A stretch of 64,000 nt of DNA from Propionispora sp. 2/2-37 (GTDB taxonomy: Bacteria; Bacillota; Negativicutes; Propionisporales; Propionisporaceae): positions 62,001 through 126,000 of the forward strand of contig NZ_CYSP01000014.1 in assembly GCF_001298735.1 (NCBI RefSeq), read 5' to 3'. This document shows, one piece after another, positions 39,521-51,225 of the stretch; within the stretch, counting starts at the first letter, position 1, and every line of letters starts with the position of its first letter. The notes under the pieces are model-generated. The model had not been told where the DNA came from. It did no database searches and saw only the letters and a list, made by a program, of their open reading frames with translations. A program made the translations under genes and the position numbers.

Positions 39521-39630
39521 CCTTTAAGTTAATCCAGAGAGGTTGGCAAGGATGTTAATGTTTTACTGGTAATAGTCATGCCGGAATGTTTTTTAACATA
39601 ACTCCTTGCCGCCTGGGGCAGGGAGTTTTC
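39521..39630 (+). promoter_or_regulatory. PyrR attenuator 3 ahead of pyrB
   Basis: The PyrR loop (CCTTTAAGTTAATCCAGAGA, then GGTTGGCAAGG, 39521-39551) is closest to the Bacillus consensus. The terminator ACTCC..GCC...GGC.GGGAGT-TTTC lies at 39601-39630, 25 bases before pyrB. UMP-bound PyrR should favour termination. Confidence 0.85.
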
Positions 39631-39654
39631 AATTTATAAGGAGGATTTTGCATT

Positions 39655-40617
39655 ATGGGTTTGACTAAAAAACAGGTTACACTGCGAGGAAAAGATATTT
39701 TAGGTTTGCAGCATATGACAACCCAGGAAATGTTGCTGGTACTAGATACGGCACGGGAAATGAAAGGGATTATCGGGCGTGATATTAAGAAGGTTCCCAC
39801 GCTTCGTGGTAAGTCTATTATCAATTTGTTCTTTGAACCCAGTACAAGGACCAGGACGTCTTTTGAACTTGCAGGGAAATATTTGGGGGCGGATGTTGTT
39901 AATATTACTACCAGTGCAAGTAGTGTAGTAAAAGGCGAAAGCTTGCGGGATACGTTAATGACGGTTGAAGCTATGGGAGTAGATATCATTGTTATGAGGC
40001 ATGAAGCCGAGGGGGCGGCGCAATATGCGTCGCAGGCTGTCAGCCCAGTTATTATTAATGCCGGTGATGGCGCTCATGAGCACCCTAGTCAAGGGTTGTT
40101 GGACTTGTTTAGCATTAGGGAACGAAAAGGAGATTTGGCGAGCCTTAAAGTTGCGATTATTGGAGATATTTTACATAGTCGGGTGGCTCGTTCGAATATA
40201 TGGGGCTTACAGAAAATGGGTGCCGAGATCCATCTGGCAGGGCCCCAGACATTAATGCCCCGTGATATTGATAAGGTTGGCGTATTTGTTCACAATAAAG
40301 TGGAAGAGGCGCTGGAGGGAGCCGATGTCGTGAATATTCTGCGCATTCAGCGTGAACGTCAGCAAAAGGGGTTGTTTCCTTCCGCGCGGGAATATGCCCG
40401 TATTTTTGGTATCAATAAAGAACGATTGGCTTTGGCCAAACCGGATGCCCTAGTTATGCATCCGGGACCGATGAACCGTGGTTTGGAAATTGCACCGGAT
40501 ATAGCGTATAGTGATCAGTCGGTCATTCAAGAACAGGTAAAAAACGGACTTGCTGTAAGAATGGCCCTGCTGTTTTTGGTGTTGATGGGAGGTAAGGACT
40601 TTGAAGCTACTGCTTAA
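39655..40617 (+). CDS. pyrB: Aspartate carbamoyltransferase catalytic chain
   Basis: PyrB joins carbamoyl phosphate and aspartate to give N-carbamoyl-aspartate. The 320-residue product has [17 protein letters not shown] (carbamoyl phosphate loop), [14 protein letters not shown] and MHPGPMNRG. There is no pyrI gene in the operon, so the enzyme is probably an unregulated trimer. ATG 39655 follows AAGGAGG; it heads the operon and overlaps pyrC by 17 bases. Confidence 0.96.
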   Translation: MGLTKKQVTLRGKDILGLQHMTTQEMLLVLDTAREMKGIIGRDIKKVPTLRGKSIINLFFEPSTRTRTSFELAGKYLGADVVNITTSASSVVKGESLRDTLMTVEAMGVDIIVMRHEAEGAAQYASQAVSPVIINAGDGAHEHPSQGLLDLFSIRERKGDLASLKVAIIGDILHSRVARSNIWGLQKMGAEIHLAGPQTLMPRDIDKVGVFVHNKVEEALEGADVVNILRIQRERQQKGLFPSAREYARIFGINKERLALAKPDALVMHPGPMNRGLEIAPDIAYSDQSVIQEQVKNGLAVRMALLFLVLMGGKDFEATA

Positions 40618-41890
40618 GGGCGGAAGGATAATCAATCCTGCTAAACAATTTGATGACATCGGTGATATTTTGATTGAAAATGGACGTATTACTAAATTAG
40701 GCGGTATTATCGAGGCTGAGGAGGCGGAGGTTTTTTTCGTTCAAGGACTGGTAGTGGCTCCCGGACTGATAGATATGCATGTCCATTTACGGGAACCGGG
40801 TCTGGAGGCAAAAGAAGATATTGCTTCAGGTACCAGAGCGGCAGCAGCGGGCGGCATTACGACTGTTGCTTGTATGGCGAATACCAGCCCTGTTATTGAT
40901 AGTGCCATCCTGGTAGCCGGCCTGCAGCAGCGCGCACAGGCAGAAGGCGTTGTGCATGTGAAAGTTATTGGTGCTTTAAGCAAGGGACTAGAAGGAAAGG
41001 AATTGGCAGAGATCGGGGATATGATTTTAAATGGTGCAGTGGCCATTTCTGACGACGGACACTATATAGACAGTGCCAAATTGCTAAAGACGGGTCTTGA
41101 ATATACGGGGATGTTTGGTAAAGCGGTTATATCCCATGCAGAGGATGATTCCTTGGTACACGAGGGACATATGCATGAAGGCAGTGTCTCCGCAATGCTG
41201 GGCATTAAGGGCCGTCCTTCGGTTGCTGAGGATATTGCGGTTGGAAGGGACATCATGCTGGCAGAATATACAGGATCGGCAATCCATATTGCTCATATCA
41301 GTTCAAAGGGGGCAGTAGAATTGGTTCGTCAGGCTAAAAAACGCGGTGTTAAAGTGACTGCTGAAGTCACACCACAGCATCTGGTTCTCACCGACGAAGT
41401 GGTCTCGGGGTTTGATCCGGCAACCAAAGTTAATCCGCCCTTACGTTCGACGGAGCATCAGGAAGCCCTCCTTGCAGGTCTCAAAGATGGTACGATTGAT
41501 GCGATTGCCACTGATCATGCTCCGCATGCATTTGAAGAAAAGGACCGGGAATATCGGTTTGCACCCAGCGGCTTTTGTGGTTTGGAGACTTCTGTTGGTC
41601 TTATATTAACTAATCTTTATCATACCGGTAAGTTTTCTCTTGCAGAGATTATTGAACGTATGTCTCTTAATCCTGCCCGTATCCTCGGAATTGAGGGGGG
41701 GATTTTGGAAGTGGGGAATGTTGCCGATATCACCATAATTGATCCGGACCTTCAGTGGACGGTCGAGAGTAAACGATTTTACACCCGTGGAAAACTTACT
41801 CCTTTTGAAGGGGTAAAACTTACCGGCAAAGCGGTAGTCACAATCGTTAATGGAAAAATTATTATGAAAAATGGTGAGGTGTTGGAATGA
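40601..41890 (+). CDS. pyrC: Dihydroorotase
   Basis: PyrC cyclises carbamoyl-aspartate to dihydroorotate. The 429-residue class I enzyme shows HVHLREPG (zinc ligands), the bridging-metal and His residues in SHAEDD and HIAHIS, and the catalytic ATDHAPHA. The start is TTG 40601 ([12 protein letters not shown]) behind GGAGGTAA inside pyrB, implying coupled translation. It overlaps carA by 4 bases. Confidence 0.95.
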   Translation: MKLLLKGGRIINPAKQFDDIGDILIENGRITKLGGIIEAEEAEVFFVQGLVVAPGLIDMHVHLREPGLEAKEDIASGTRAAAAGGITTVACMANTSPVIDSAILVAGLQQRAQAEGVVHVKVIGALSKGLEGKELAEIGDMILNGAVAISDDGHYIDSAKLLKTGLEYTGMFGKAVISHAEDDSLVHEGHMHEGSVSAMLGIKGRPSVAEDIAVGRDIMLAEYTGSAIHIAHISSKGAVELVRQAKKRGVKVTAEVTPQHLVLTDEVVSGFDPATKVNPPLRSTEHQEALLAGLKDGTIDAIATDHAPHAFEEKDREYRFAPSGFCGLETSVGLILTNLYHTGKFSLAEIIERMSLNPARILGIEGGILEVGNVADITIIDPDLQWTVESKRFYTRGKLTPFEGVKLTGKAVVTIVNGKIIMKNGEVLE

Positions 41891-42951
41891 GCGGTAAACT
41901 GATACTGGAAGATGGCAGTGTTTTTTGGGGAGAACTTTTAACAAATAGCCTGGCCTCAGGTGAAGTTGTATTTAATACAGGTATGACCGGTTATCAAGAA
42001 ATGTTGACAGATCCTTCTTATTGTGGGCAAATCGTCACGTTAACCTATCCGCTGATTGGGAACTATGGAACCGCAACCATATTTGAGCAAGCGCGACAGT
42101 CTTATGTACGTGGGTTCGTTATCAGCGAGCTGTGTGATACTCCCAGCAACTGTCGACTGGAGGAAAGTTTGGCTGCTTATCTTACCACGCGTAATATTCC
42201 TTGCATACATGGTGTAGATACAAGGGCTATTACCAGGAGAATACGCTCAAACGGAACGATGAAGGGGATAATTGCACCCAGTGATGTTCCTGAAGCTGAA
42301 ATCAAACGGCTTTTTGCCGCTTCGTTGGCAACTGACATGGTTCAGGAAGTGACAACACCCGAAGTTTATAAGATTTCAGGAAATGGACCTAAAGTAGTAG
42401 TCATGGATTTTGGCATTAAACGAAATATATTAAATTCTCTTAGTCATATTGGCTGCGATTTAGTGGTTGTACCGGCACGAACATCGGCACAGGAAATTAT
42501 GGCACTTAATCCGGACGGAATATTTTTGTCCAATGGACCTGGTGATCCCAAAGATGTGCCCTTTGCTGTCGCAACAGTAAAAAATTTGCTTGGAAAGAGG
42601 CCTATTTTTGGTATTTGTTTGGGGCACCAGCTGCTGGCCTTAGCTTTTGGCGGGGATACGTATAAACTGAAATTCGGTCATCGAGGCTCAAATCAGCCGG
42701 TTAAAAATCTTGCCATGAACAGGATACATATTACCTCGCAAAATCATGGCTATGCAGTTGATGAAGCCTCGCTGGCCGGCAAAAATTTGATTGTTACGCA
42801 TCGTGCAGTCAATGATGGTACGATTGAAGGTATGCGCCATGAGCAACTGCCGGTGTTTTCCGTACAATATCATCCGGAGGCGGCACCGGGGCCTGATGAC
42901 AATACCTATCTGTTTGATGAATTTTTGACGCTGCTGAACGGAGGAAACTAA
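41887..42951 (+). CDS. carA: Carbamoyl phosphate synthase small subunit
   Basis: The subunit releases ammonia from glutamine for CarB. The 354-residue product carries the class I amidotransferase triad: Cys in [16 protein letters not shown], with His and Glu in [10 protein letters not shown]. Typical length; ATGA overlap with pyrC. It ends 2 bases before carB. Confidence 0.96.
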   Translation: MSGKLILEDGSVFWGELLTNSLASGEVVFNTGMTGYQEMLTDPSYCGQIVTLTYPLIGNYGTATIFEQARQSYVRGFVISELCDTPSNCRLEESLAAYLTTRNIPCIHGVDTRAITRRIRSNGTMKGIIAPSDVPEAEIKRLFAASLATDMVQEVTTPEVYKISGNGPKVVVMDFGIKRNILNSLSHIGCDLVVVPARTSAQEIMALNPDGIFLSNGPGDPKDVPFAVATVKNLLGKRPIFGICLGHQLLALAFGGDTYKLKFGHRGSNQPVKNLAMNRIHITSQNHGYAVDEASLAGKNLIVTHRAVNDGTIEGMRHEQLPVFSVQYHPEAAPGPDDNTYLFDEFLTLLNGGN

Positions 42952-42953
42952 TC

Positions 42954-45900
42954 ATGCCCAAAAAGACGAATTTGCATAAGGTTCTGGTCATTGGTTCGGG
43001 GCCGATTATCATAGGACAAGCGGCAGAATTTGATTATGCTGGTACACAGGCCTGCCGTGCGCTAAAAGATGAAGGATTAGAGGTTGTACTGGTAAACAGT
43101 AATCCGGCTACCATTATGACTGATGCCAATGTAGCCGACCGGGTATATATTGAACCTTTGACTCCGGAATTTGTGGAAGAGGTCATTTCCAAGGAACGAC
43201 CGGACGGTCTATTGGCAACCCTTGGCGGTCAGGCCGGTTTAAACCTAGCGGTAAAACTTGCTGAACGGGGTGTTTTGGAAAAATACAAGGTGGAATTACT
43301 TGGTACGTCCCTGGAGGCGATAAAAAAGGCAGAAGATCGTGAACTGTTCAAAATGACTATGCAGAAAATTGGTGAACCTATTCCAGAAAGCACGATTGTG
43401 GAAGATGTTACCGGTGCCAGGAAATTTGCCGAAAAGATCGGTTACCCCATTATTGTCCGCCCGGCATATACTCTGGGTGGTACAGGCGGCGGTATTGTTG
43501 ATAATGACGAAGAACTGGTTGAGGTTGTAACACGTGGGTTAAAATACAGCATGATTGGTCAGGTATTAATTGAAAGAAGTGTGGCCGGCTGGAAAGAGAT
43601 TGAATATGAAGTTATGCGTGATGCCGCTAATAACTGTATTACGGTATGTAACATGGAAAACTTTGACCCTGTAGGTATTCATACCGGCGACAGTATTGTT
43701 GTTGCGCCGTCCCAGACTTTGACGGATCACGAATATCAGATGCTGCGTAGTGCGTCGCTACGTATTATCCGGGAACTGGGAATTGAGGGGGGCTGTAACG
43801 CCCAGTATGCACTCGATCCAAATAGCAGCCGTTATTATGTTATTGAAGTAAATCCGCGTGTGAGCCGTTCCAGCGCGCTGGCATCGAAAGCAACGGGGTA
43901 CCCGATAGCCAAAGTGGCAACCCAAATAGCAATCGGCTATCATTTAGATGAAATTGAAAATGCGGTTACGCAAAAGACCATGGCCTGTTTTGAACCAACC
44001 CTCGATTATGTAGTCGTGAAATTCCCACGCTGGCCGTTTGATAAATTTATCTCAGCCGACCGTAACTTAGGGACCCAGATGAAGGCTACCGGAGAAGTCA
44101 TGTCCATTGATCGCACTTTTGAGGCCGCATTGTTAAAGGCGGTTCGTTCTCTGGAAATTGGCCTGCACTATATCAGTGCGCCTGAGATTGCCAAACTTTC
44201 GCTAGAAGAGGTACATGAACGGCTGAAACTGGCCAATGATGAGCGGCTGTTTGCTATAGCCGAAGCGCTACGCCGCGGAATTACCGTTGCTGATATTCAT
44301 GAGATTACTAAAATAGATATATTCTTTTTGTCTAAACTTGCTAATATCATTGCTGTGGAAACTCGGATAAAAACAGAAGATTTGTCTACGGAGCTGGTCC
44401 TGGCAGCTAAGAAACTCGGGATACCAGATAGGGCCATTGCCGAATTCTCAGGCCGTACTTTAGATGAAATACGCATTTGGCGTAAGGAACGAAAAATTAT
44501 ACCCTGTTATAAAATGGTTGACACCTGTGCGGCTGAGTTTGAAGCCGCTACACCGTACTACTATTCGACTTATGCACAGGAAGACGAGGTCAGTACCAGT
44601 AACCGCAAAAAAATTCTAGTGCTTGGTTCCGGTCCAATCCGTATTGGGCAAGGTGTGGAATTTGACTATTGTTCGGTGCATTCGGTATGGGCCCTTAAAG
44701 AATTGGGAATGGAATCTATTATTATTAATAATAATCCAGAGACTGTCAGTACCGACTTTGACACATCGGACCGGTTGTATTTTGAACCGTTAACTCCGGA
44801 AGACGTGCTTAACGTAATTGATAAGGAAAAGCCGGAAGGTGTTATTGTTCAATTTGGTGGTCAAACAGCCATTAATTTGGCAGAGCCCTTGGCTAAGGCC
44901 GGTGTTAAAATTATGGGAACCAGTGTGGAAGATATTGACCGTGCGGAAGACCGTGAAAAATTTGATGAAGTATTAGAGGCAAGCGGTATTCCGCGTCCGA
45001 GGGGAACGACGGTCACCAACACTCCTGACGCGGTGAGCGCAGCCAGAGAAATCGGTTATCCGGTGGTTGTTCGTCCTTCCTATGTTCTAGGCGGGCGGGC
45101 TATGGAGATCGTTTATAATGAAGTGGAACTGACTGACTATATGGGACGGGCGGTTAAGGCATCGCCGGAACATCCTGTACTGGTTGACCGTTATATGCAG
45201 GGGACCGAGGTAGAGGTTGATGCTGTTTCTGACGGTGTTGATGTCTTCATTCCGGGAATAATGGAACATGTAGAACGAGCCGGAGTACATTCCGGTGACA
45301 GTATTGCCGTATATCCGGCTCAGACTTTGTCACAAAAGGTCTTGGATACCATTGTTGACTATACTCAGCGCTTGGCGGTTAATTTGAGGGTTAAGGGTCT
45401 GATCAATATTCAATACGTTGTTGTTGATGATGAGGTCTATGTGATTGAGGTCAATCCACGTTCCAGCCGCACCATCCCTTTCCTTAGCAAGGTAACCAAT
45501 ATTCCGATGGTTAATGTAGCCACCCGGGTAGCAATGGGTCAAAGCCTGGCTTCGCAGGGATATCAGTCCGGATTATTACCTTCTAAACCTTATATAGCAG
45601 TTAAAGCCCCGGTGTTTTCCTTTGCGAAAATGCAGCAGGTGGATATTTCACTGGGGCCGGAAATGAAATCGACCGGCGAGGTTATGGGAACTGATTATCA
45701 TTATGCCCGTGCGCTCTATAAGGCATTAACCGGTGCCGGTATGAATGTTCCTGAATTTGGCACCATTCTTTTCACTGTGGCCGATAAGGATAAACAAGAA
45801 GCCGGCGATTTGGCTAAAGGTTTTTATGAACTGGGTTATCGTCTGGTTGCCACAACCGGTACTGCAAAATATTTGCAGTCGCTGGGTTTACAGGTTAAAA

Positions 45901-46175
45901 CCGTACAGAAAGTGCATGAGCATTCTGCCGATATCATTCAAATGATTAAGACCGGAAAAATCAATATGGTTATTAACACAATTACCAGCGGTAAACATTC
46001 AGAAGGAGACGGTTTTAAAATCCGTCGGGCTACGGTAGAGCATGCTATTCCTTGCCTGACCTCAATGGATACCGCACAGGAAGTCCTCTCCATGATGGAC
46101 TTTATGCGTGAACGCCGCCTTGTATATGCTCTTGCTTTACAGGATTACGTAGGCGGAGGCGACGATCTTGCCTAA
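42954..46175 (+). CDS. carB: Carbamoyl phosphate synthase large subunit
   Basis: The 1073-residue subunit makes carbamoyl phosphate from bicarbonate, ammonia and two ATP. It contains two homologous ATP-grasp halves (residues about 1-400 and 550-930, each starting with a [28 protein letters not shown] motif), a central oligomerisation part, and a C-terminal MGS-like allosteric domain (about 935-1073, [11 protein letters not shown]). Full length and intact. It overlaps pyrK by 8 bases. Confidence 0.97.
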   Translation: MPKKTNLHKVLVIGSGPIIIGQAAEFDYAGTQACRALKDEGLEVVLVNSNPATIMTDANVADRVYIEPLTPEFVEEVISKERPDGLLATLGGQAGLNLAVKLAERGVLEKYKVELLGTSLEAIKKAEDRELFKMTMQKIGEPIPESTIVEDVTGARKFAEKIGYPIIVRPAYTLGGTGGGIVDNDEELVEVVTRGLKYSMIGQVLIERSVAGWKEIEYEVMRDAANNCITVCNMENFDPVGIHTGDSIVVAPSQTLTDHEYQMLRSASLRIIRELGIEGGCNAQYALDPNSSRYYVIEVNPRVSRSSALASKATGYPIAKVATQIAIGYHLDEIENAVTQKTMACFEPTLDYVVVKFPRWPFDKFISADRNLGTQMKATGEVMSIDRTFEAALLKAVRSLEIGLHYISAPEIAKLSLEEVHERLKLANDERLFAIAEALRRGITVADIHEITKIDIFFLSKLANIIAVETRIKTEDLSTELVLAAKKLGIPDRAIAEFSGRTLDEIRIWRKERKIIPCYKMVDTCAAEFEAATPYYYSTYAQEDEVSTSNRKKILVLGSGPIRIGQGVEFDYCSVHSVWALKELGMESIIINNNPETVSTDFDTSDRLYFEPLTPEDVLNVIDKEKPEGVIVQFGGQTAINLAEPLAKAGVKIMGTSVEDIDRAEDREKFDEVLEASGIPRPRGTTVTNTPDAVSAAREIGYPVVVRPSYVLGGRAMEIVYNEVELTDYMGRAVKASPEHPVLVDRYMQGTEVEVDAVSDGVDVFIPGIMEHVERAGVHSGDSIAVYPAQTLSQKVLDTIVDYTQRLAVNLRVKGLINIQYVVVDDEVYVIEVNPRSSRTIPFLSKVTNIPMVNVATRVAMGQSLASQGYQSGLLPSKPYIAVKAPVFSFAKMQQVDISLGPEMKSTGEVMGTDYHYARALYKALTGAGMNVPEFGTILFTVADKDKQEAGDLAKGFYELGYRLVATTGTAKYLQSLGLQVKTVQKVHEHSADIIQMIKTGKINMVINTITSGKHSEGDGFKIRRATVEHAIPCLTSMDTAQEVLSMMDFMRERRLVYALALQDYVGGGDDLA

Positions 46176-46935
46176 ATTAGTGGAAAAGACCGTTATAATT
46201 GAACAACGGGTTCTTGCTGCTGAAGTTCGGGAGCTTGTCCTGGATGCACCAGTGATTGCGGCGCAGGTCCGTCCAGGACAGTTCGTACATGTTCGGGTCG
46301 CAAATGGAGTGGAACCGTTACTTAGAAGGCCGTTCAGCATTGCGAAAGCAGATGCCGGGCGGGGTGTATTGCATATCATATACCGTATAGTAGGCAAGGG
46401 GACAGCCGGATTGTCCCTGCTTGAATCCGGTGACCATTTGGACTGTATGGGGCCTTTGGGTAACGGTTTTATCTTTCAGGGGGAACATCCGCTTTTGGTC
46501 GGCGGAGGAATGGGACTGGCACCGCTGGCTTATTTAGCGCAGCAACTCTGCCCCAAGCCGGTGGAAATCCTGATGGGGGGGCGTAGCCGAGAAGAAATGT
46601 TTTGGATTTCTGTCTTTGAAAAGCTGTGTCGAAACATCCATATCACTACCGATGACGGTAGCCTTGGCACTCAGGGCGTGACACTGGATCAACTGCCGAA
46701 ACTGCTGGATAGCCAATCTTTTGATATGGTCTACACCTGCGGTCCAAAAGTCATGATGGCTGGAGTCGTCCGCTTGGCAGGCATTCATAATATACCCAGT
46801 CAAATATCTTTGGAGGACTTCATGGCTTGCGGAGTCGGAGCTTGCTTATCTTGTACCTGCGCAGGCAGCGATGGTAAGCGACGCAAGGTATGCAGTGAGG
46901 GGCCGGTGTTTTGGGGCGGGGAGGTGTCTTTGTGA
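46168..46935 (+). CDS. pyrK: Dihydroorotate dehydrogenase electron-transfer subunit
   Basis: PyrK passes electrons from PyrD to NAD. The 255-residue product has a flavin-binding part (PLLRRPFSI), NAD-binding GGGMGLAPL and the C-terminal [2Fe-2S] cysteines [11 protein letters not shown]...[10 protein letters not shown]. The start is TTG 46168 with GGAGG upstream inside carB. Its stop overlaps the pyrD start. Presence of PyrK makes the dehydrogenase type 1B. Confidence 0.95.
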   Translation: MPKLVEKTVIIEQRVLAAEVRELVLDAPVIAAQVRPGQFVHVRVANGVEPLLRRPFSIAKADAGRGVLHIIYRIVGKGTAGLSLLESGDHLDCMGPLGNGFIFQGEHPLLVGGGMGLAPLAYLAQQLCPKPVEILMGGRSREEMFWISVFEKLCRNIHITTDDGSLGTQGVTLDQLPKLLDSQSFDMVYTCGPKVMMAGVVRLAGIHNIPSQISLEDFMACGVGACLSCTCAGSDGKRRKVCSEGPVFWGGEVSL

Positions 46936-47858
46936 ATGAATCTAACCGTCTTACCGTGGAGCTTGCCGGTATCTTGATGAAAAATCCGGTCATGGCTGCT
47001 TCCGGTACTTTTGGTTTCGGTTTGGAATATTCGGATTTTGTGAACCTTAATGAAGTTGGTGCCATTGTTGTCAAAGGTACGACCTTAAAACCGCGTAGTG
47101 GTAATGTCGGACGGCGTATTGCGGAAACACCGGCGGGGATGCTTAATAGTATCGGATTGGAAAACCCTGGTGTTGATAATTTTTTACGCGATATATTACC
47201 GGAACTTGCATGTTACGAGGTGCCGGTTATTGTTAATATTTCGGGCAATACGGTGGAAGAATATGGGGAACTGGCAGCAAAACTTAACCATTCGGGTATT
47301 GCCGGAATTGAACTGAATATATCTTGTCCTAATGTAAAGGAAGGCGGAATTGCTTTCGGAACCAACTGTGATAGTGCCGTTGCTGTCGTCAGGGAAGTAA
47401 AGAAATATACGGATCTTCCCGTGATTACCAAATTATCGCCCAATGTGACGGATATTGTGGCTATGGCGCTGGCGGTAGAGGCGGCGGGCTCGGACGCAAT
47501 ATCCCTAATCAATACTCTGTTGGGCATGGCTGTTGATCTTCGTACCCGACGTCCGGTGCTGGGCAATGTTGTCGGCGGTCTATCCGGTCCGGCCGTAAAA
47601 CCGGTAGCTCTGCGGATGGTCTGGCAAGTTGCCCGGTCGGTAAAGGTGCCTGTTATTGGAATGGGTGGTATTATGACTGCGGAAGATGCTCTGGAATTTA
47701 TGCTGGTAGGAGCCAGCGCTGTGATGGTGGGAACTGCCAATTTTATCGATCCGAAGTCGGTGCCTTCGATAATAGGAGGAATGCAAGATTACGTAAAAGA
47801 ACAAAAGCTGGGGAATCTGCAGGATATCGTCGGCCGGTTACAAACAGAAAATGAGTGA
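46932..47858 (+). CDS. pyrD: Dihydroorotate dehydrogenase, type 1B catalytic subunit
   Basis: PyrD oxidises dihydroorotate to orotate with FMN. From GTG 46932 (GGGGAGGTG upstream) the 308-residue enzyme shows [22 protein letters not shown], the catalytic loop [13 protein letters not shown] with Cys as base (type 1B), and [27 protein letters not shown]. It overlaps pyrK by 4 bases. Confidence 0.95.
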   Translation: MNESNRLTVELAGILMKNPVMAASGTFGFGLEYSDFVNLNEVGAIVVKGTTLKPRSGNVGRRIAETPAGMLNSIGLENPGVDNFLRDILPELACYEVPVIVNISGNTVEEYGELAAKLNHSGIAGIELNISCPNVKEGGIAFGTNCDSAVAVVREVKKYTDLPVITKLSPNVTDIVAMALAVEAAGSDAISLINTLLGMAVDLRTRRPVLGNVVGGLSGPAVKPVALRMVWQVARSVKVPVIGMGGIMTAEDALEFMLVGASAVMVGTANFIDPKSVPSIIGGMQDYVKEQKLGNLQDIVGRLQTENE

Positions 47859-47877
47859 TAACGACGGGGGTAATGCA

Positions 47878-48597
47878 ATGCAGGGGGATAAACGCCTGAT
47901 TGTGGCGCTTGATGCACCGGACATGGACAGGGTTGCCTGTTTGGTGGAAACTATCGGTGATGCAGTAAGTTATTATAAAGTGGGTATGGAACTTTACTAC
48001 AGTGAAGGCAGCAAAGTAATTTCCTATCTACGCGGTCTGGACAAAGAGATATTTTTGGATTTAAAGCTTCATGATATTCCCAATACGGTGGCACGAGGAC
48101 TTAGCTCATTGACAACACTCGGTGCCTCTATGCTTAATGTTCATGCATCGGGCGGTTTGAGAATGATGGAAGCCGCCAGACGGTCTGTGGCCGAAAAAGC
48201 TGCCGAGTTGGGCATAGCCCGACCTAAGCTGATAGCTGTTACCATACTAACAAGTATTGATGAAACGGAATGGGTAAATTTACGTCATGATAAGAATATT
48301 GCTGAATATGTAGTCCATTTGGCGCAGCTAGCGCAGTGTGCGGGTATTGACGGTGTGGTGGCTTCACCACAGGAAGCCGCTGCTATCCGTGCTGCATGTG
48401 GTGATAACTTTATTATTGTGACGCCCGGTGTCAGACCGCAGGGAGCTGCTGTCAACGATCAGAGCCGTATTGCGACACCGGCCGGTGCGTTAAAAAACGG
48501 AGCTCATCATTTGGTGGTAGGGAGACCCATCACCGCTGCGACTGACCCACGTTCTGCTGCTTTGGCAATTTTGCGAGAAATGAGGGAGAAAGGCTAA
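47878..48597 (+). CDS. pyrF: Orotidine 5'-phosphate decarboxylase
   Basis: PyrF converts OMP to UMP. From ATG 47878 (GGGGGTAA upstream; an in-frame ATG at 47851 overlaps pyrD) the 239-residue protein has IVALDAPD, the catalytic set DLKLHDIPNTV and the phosphate loop TPGVRPQG. pyrE starts at the very next base. Confidence 0.94.
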   Translation: MQGDKRLIVALDAPDMDRVACLVETIGDAVSYYKVGMELYYSEGSKVISYLRGLDKEIFLDLKLHDIPNTVARGLSSLTTLGASMLNVHASGGLRMMEAARRSVAEKAAELGIARPKLIAVTILTSIDETEWVNLRHDKNIAEYVVHLAQLAQCAGIDGVVASPQEAAAIRAACGDNFIIVTPGVRPQGAAVNDQSRIATPAGALKNGAHHLVVGRPITAATDPRSAALAILREMREKG

Positions 48598-49170
48598 ATG
48601 AATGAAGCGGAAGTAAAACAATTGTTTATCGATACAGGGGCTATTCTGGAAGGACACTTTCTTTTAACTTCCGGATTACATAGTCCGTTTTATGTGGAAA
48701 AATTTCAAGTTCTTCAATATCCGGAACATACGGCTAGGCTTTGTGCTGAACTGGCAAAGAAATTTAACGAAGATAATATTGAACTTGTTGTCGGGCCAGT
48801 TACCGGAGGAGTACTCCTGGCACATGAAGTAGGTAAAAATTTGGGAACACGGGCAATTTTTACGGAGCGCGAAAATGGGAAAATGACACTTCGCCGTGGT
48901 TTTGTAATTAAACCTGGTGAAAGAGTTCTCATAGTGGAAGATATTGTTACTACCGGTGGTTCGGTAGATGAGGTTATTGCGGTTGTACGCGAACATGGCG
49001 GTAATCCGGTTGCAGTAGGGCTGCTTGTTGACCGCAGTGGCGGTAAAGCTGATTTTGGAATCCCGTCACAGGCCCTCTTGCATTTATCTGTAACTACCTA
49101 TAAGCCTGAAGAATGTCCCTTGTGTGCTTCCGGTATTTCTATCACGAAACGCGGGAGCCGGAAAATATAA
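48598..49170 (+). CDS. pyrE: Orotate phosphoribosyltransferase
   Basis: PyrE adds PRPP to orotate. The 190-residue product has LTSGLHSPFYVEKF, VGPVTGGVLLAHEV and the PRPP loop VLIVEDIVTTGGSVDEV, with a C-terminal CPLCASG pair typical of the longer Firmicute form. It is the last gene; tRNA-Asp follows at 49254 with no clear terminator between. Confidence 0.95.
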   Translation: MNEAEVKQLFIDTGAILEGHFLLTSGLHSPFYVEKFQVLQYPEHTARLCAELAKKFNEDNIELVVGPVTGGVLLAHEVGKNLGTRAIFTERENGKMTLRRGFVIKPGERVLIVEDIVTTGGSVDEVIAVVREHGGNPVAVGLLVDRSGGKADFGIPSQALLHLSVTTYKPEECPLCASGISITKRGSRKI

Positions 49171-49253
49171 ATCTTAATGTAAGAACTAAAAATACTTGAA
49201 ATGTTGCAGCATACATGATATTATATATTTCGCAGTTGTTATCTGCTGCGGAT

Positions 49254-49329
49254 GGCCCGGTGGTGTAGTGGTTAACATGCCGCCCTGTCACGGCGGAGAT
49301 CGAGGGTTCAAGTCCCTTCCGGGTCGCCA
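49254..49329 (+). tRNA. tRNA-Asp (GTC), copy 1
   Basis: Acceptor GGCCCGG/CCGGGTC, anticodon GTC in CCTGTCACG, encoded CCA. Identical to the gene at 53677-53752. Confidence 0.95.
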
Positions 49330-49356
49330 AATTGGTTTTGACAGCAAAAAAAGTAC

Positions 49357-49385
49357 TTGACCAATTATGAAGAGTATTATATAAT
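49357..49385 (+). promoter_or_regulatory. Promoter for tRNA-Gly/Trp
   Basis: TTGACC (49357-49362), 17-base spacer, TATAAT (49380-49385). Confidence 0.65.
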
Positions 49386-49409
49386 AATATGCGTGATTAG
49401 GGAATAAAT

Positions 49410-49484
49410 GCGGAAGTAGCTCAGTGGTAGAGCATCGCCTTGCCAAGGCGAGGGTCGCGAGTTCGAATCTCGTTTTCCGCTCCA
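49410..49484 (+). tRNA. tRNA-Gly (GCC), copy 1
   Basis: Acceptor GCGGAAG/TTTCCGC, loop TTGCCAA with anticodon GCC, encoded CCA. Identical to 53849-53923. Confidence 0.95.
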
Positions 49485-49487
49485 TAC

Positions 49488-49563
49488 AGGGGTATAGCTC
49501 AATTGGTAGAGTAGCGGTCTCCAAAACCGTTGGTTGAGGGTTCAAGTCCTTCTGCCCCTGCCA
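49488..49563 (+). tRNA. tRNA-Trp (CCA)
   Basis: Acceptor AGGGGTA/TGCCCCT, anticodon CCA in CTCCAAA, encoded CCA. The tRNA is also the ligand expected for the T-box at 58850-59148. Confidence 0.95.
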
Positions 49564-49571
49564 GAAAAAAT

Positions 49572-49604
49572 AAAGCTTTCAGCCAATCGCTGAAAGCTTT
49601 TCTT
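49572..49604 (+). terminator. Terminator, probably bidirectional
   Basis: AAAGCTTTCAGC-CAATC-GCTGAAAGCTTTTC; A-run before and U-run after the stem, so it can also serve the convergent ABC operon. Confidence 0.8.
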
Positions 49605-49630
49605 AATATTTATATACATAGAAATTTTGT

Positions 49631-50413
49631 CTATATTTTTCCTTTTAAAACTTCTTCACGTAAACTAATCCATACATTTTGATAAAGTGTATTGTATTCA
49701 GGGGTAGTTCGGATATTGATAATATCACGGGGGCGGGATAAACTGACTGGAATTATACTTTTAAGCGATCCGGGCTGCGCTGACATGATCATAATCCGAT
49801 CGCTCAGGCATATAGCCTCATCAAGGCTATGTGTTATAAATACCGTTGTTTTTTTTGTACTTTCCCAAATACGCAATAGTTCTTCCTGTAAAATAATTCG
49901 ATTTTGTTCATCTAAAGCACCAAATGGTTCATCCATCAATAGGATTTCCGGATCGTTGGCAAATGCACGGGCTACACTAACCCGCTGCTTCATGCCGCCT
50001 GAAAGCTGGCAGGGATATGCATTGATAAATTTGGTGAGGCCTATCATTTCAATATAATGTTCAGCGATTTGATTACGTTCTTTCTTTGTTATGCCTCGCA
50101 TACGCAAGCCATAGCTTACATTATCTAATACCGTCATCCAAGGAAAGATCGACTGTTCCTGAAATACCATGGAATTCAGCGGCCGATTCTGGCTGGAAGG
50201 GTTAATGGTAATGGTTCCGCTGGAGGCTGTTTCCAGACCGGCTAAAATACGCAATAATGTGCTTTTGCCGCAGCCGCTGGGACCGACGATACTAAAAAAT
50301 TCATTAGTTTTAATATCGATACTGATATTGCATAATGCAGTTACAGACCCGGAACCAGTGGAGAAAGTTTTGCTTATCCTATTGATTTGGATGCGATTGG
50401 AATTTGTTTCCAT
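49631..50413 (-). CDS. ABC transporter ATPase (SsuB/TauB family)
   Basis: The 260-residue ATPase has Walker A GPSGCGKST, signature LSGGMKQRVSVARA, Walker B ILLMDEPFGALD and H-loop ITHSLDEA. It belongs to the nitrate/sulfonate/taurine importer class. The third gene of a leftward operon, after the permease. Substrate may be a sulfonate, thiamine precursor or other small organic molecule. Confidence 0.9.
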   Translation of the reverse strand: METNSNRIQINRISKTFSTGSGSVTALCNISIDIKTNEFFSIVGPSGCGKSTLLRILAGLETASSGTITINPSSQNRPLNSMVFQEQSIFPWMTVLDNVSYGLRMRGITKKERNQIAEHYIEMIGLTKFINAYPCQLSGGMKQRVSVARAFANDPEILLMDEPFGALDEQNRIILQEELLRIWESTKKTTVFITHSLDEAICLSDRIMIMSAQPGSLKSIIPVSLSRPRDIINIRTTPEYNTLYQNVWISLREEVLKGKI

Positions 50414-50428
50414 TCGTAAATTCCACCT

Positions 50429-51196
50429 TTACGTCTGTTTCCAGGGAAGTGCCCAGCGTTCGATCATATCCAATAGCAGCGAGAATATATAACCTAGTAC
50501 GGAAAGGGTAATCAACGCCGCAAACATTTGTTCAATATCGAACATATCATAGGCGCGCCAAATCATCCAGCCAATGCCTGCTTGGGCAGCCGATAATTCA
50601 GCGGCAACTATCAGAATCAGAGCCATTCCCATACCTAACTTTAAGCCGGCAAAAATCATGGGCAGTGCGCCGGGCAATGCTACAGTCAGATAAAAGTGCT
50701 TGCGGCTGGCGCCGAAATTTTTGGCGACATCCAGGTAGATCTTATCAATGGTAAGTACTCCAACCATAGTATTCATAACTACCAAGTAAAAAACGCCGAT
50801 GGCAATGGTAAAAATTTTTGATGTTTCTCCTAGTCCGAAAATGAGGAGAATCAGTGGCATAAGGGCCAGTTTGGGAATGGGGTAGGTTGCGCTGATCAAT
50901 GGTTCAATAGTTGAACGTACGATCGGGGAAAGCCCCATACTTATGCCGAGTAGAACTCCTGGTATTGCTCCTGCAATAAAGCCCAAAAGAATTCTTTGTA
51001 CGCTGACTAATGTATTATAAGGCAGATTGCCGGATAACAACAGGGGAATGAAAGATTGGATGATATGGCTTGGGCTGGAAAAAAGCCGGGTATCGATGAT
51101 TTGCAGTGAAGCGCCTATCTCCCACAAAAGCAGAAGACTAAAGGGCGACAGTATGGAAAGCATTTTGAAGAGTATTTTTTTAGTTGCTATATTCAT
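50429..51196 (-). CDS. ABC transporter permease (SsuC/TauC family)
   Basis: From ATG 51196-51194 (GGAGG upstream; the frame extends to 51220 without a site) the 255-residue protein has six hydrophobic spans and the coupling-loop motif GASRKHFYLTVALPGALPMIFAGLK. Partner of the ATPase 15 bases downstream. Confidence 0.9.
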   Translation of the reverse strand: MNIATKKILFKMLSILSPFSLLLLWEIGASLQIIDTRLFSSPSHIIQSFIPLLLSGNLPYNTLVSVQRILLGFIAGAIPGVLLGISMGLSPIVRSTIEPLISATYPIPKLALMPLILLIFGLGETSKIFTIAIGVFYLVVMNTMVGVLTIDKIYLDVAKNFGASRKHFYLTVALPGALPMIFAGLKLGMGMALILIVAAELSAAQAGIGWMIWRAYDMFDIEQMFAALITLSVLGYIFSLLLDMIERWALPWKQT

Positions 51197-51225
51197 AATA
51201 AGCCTCCGTAATGTTAGCAAGTAAA

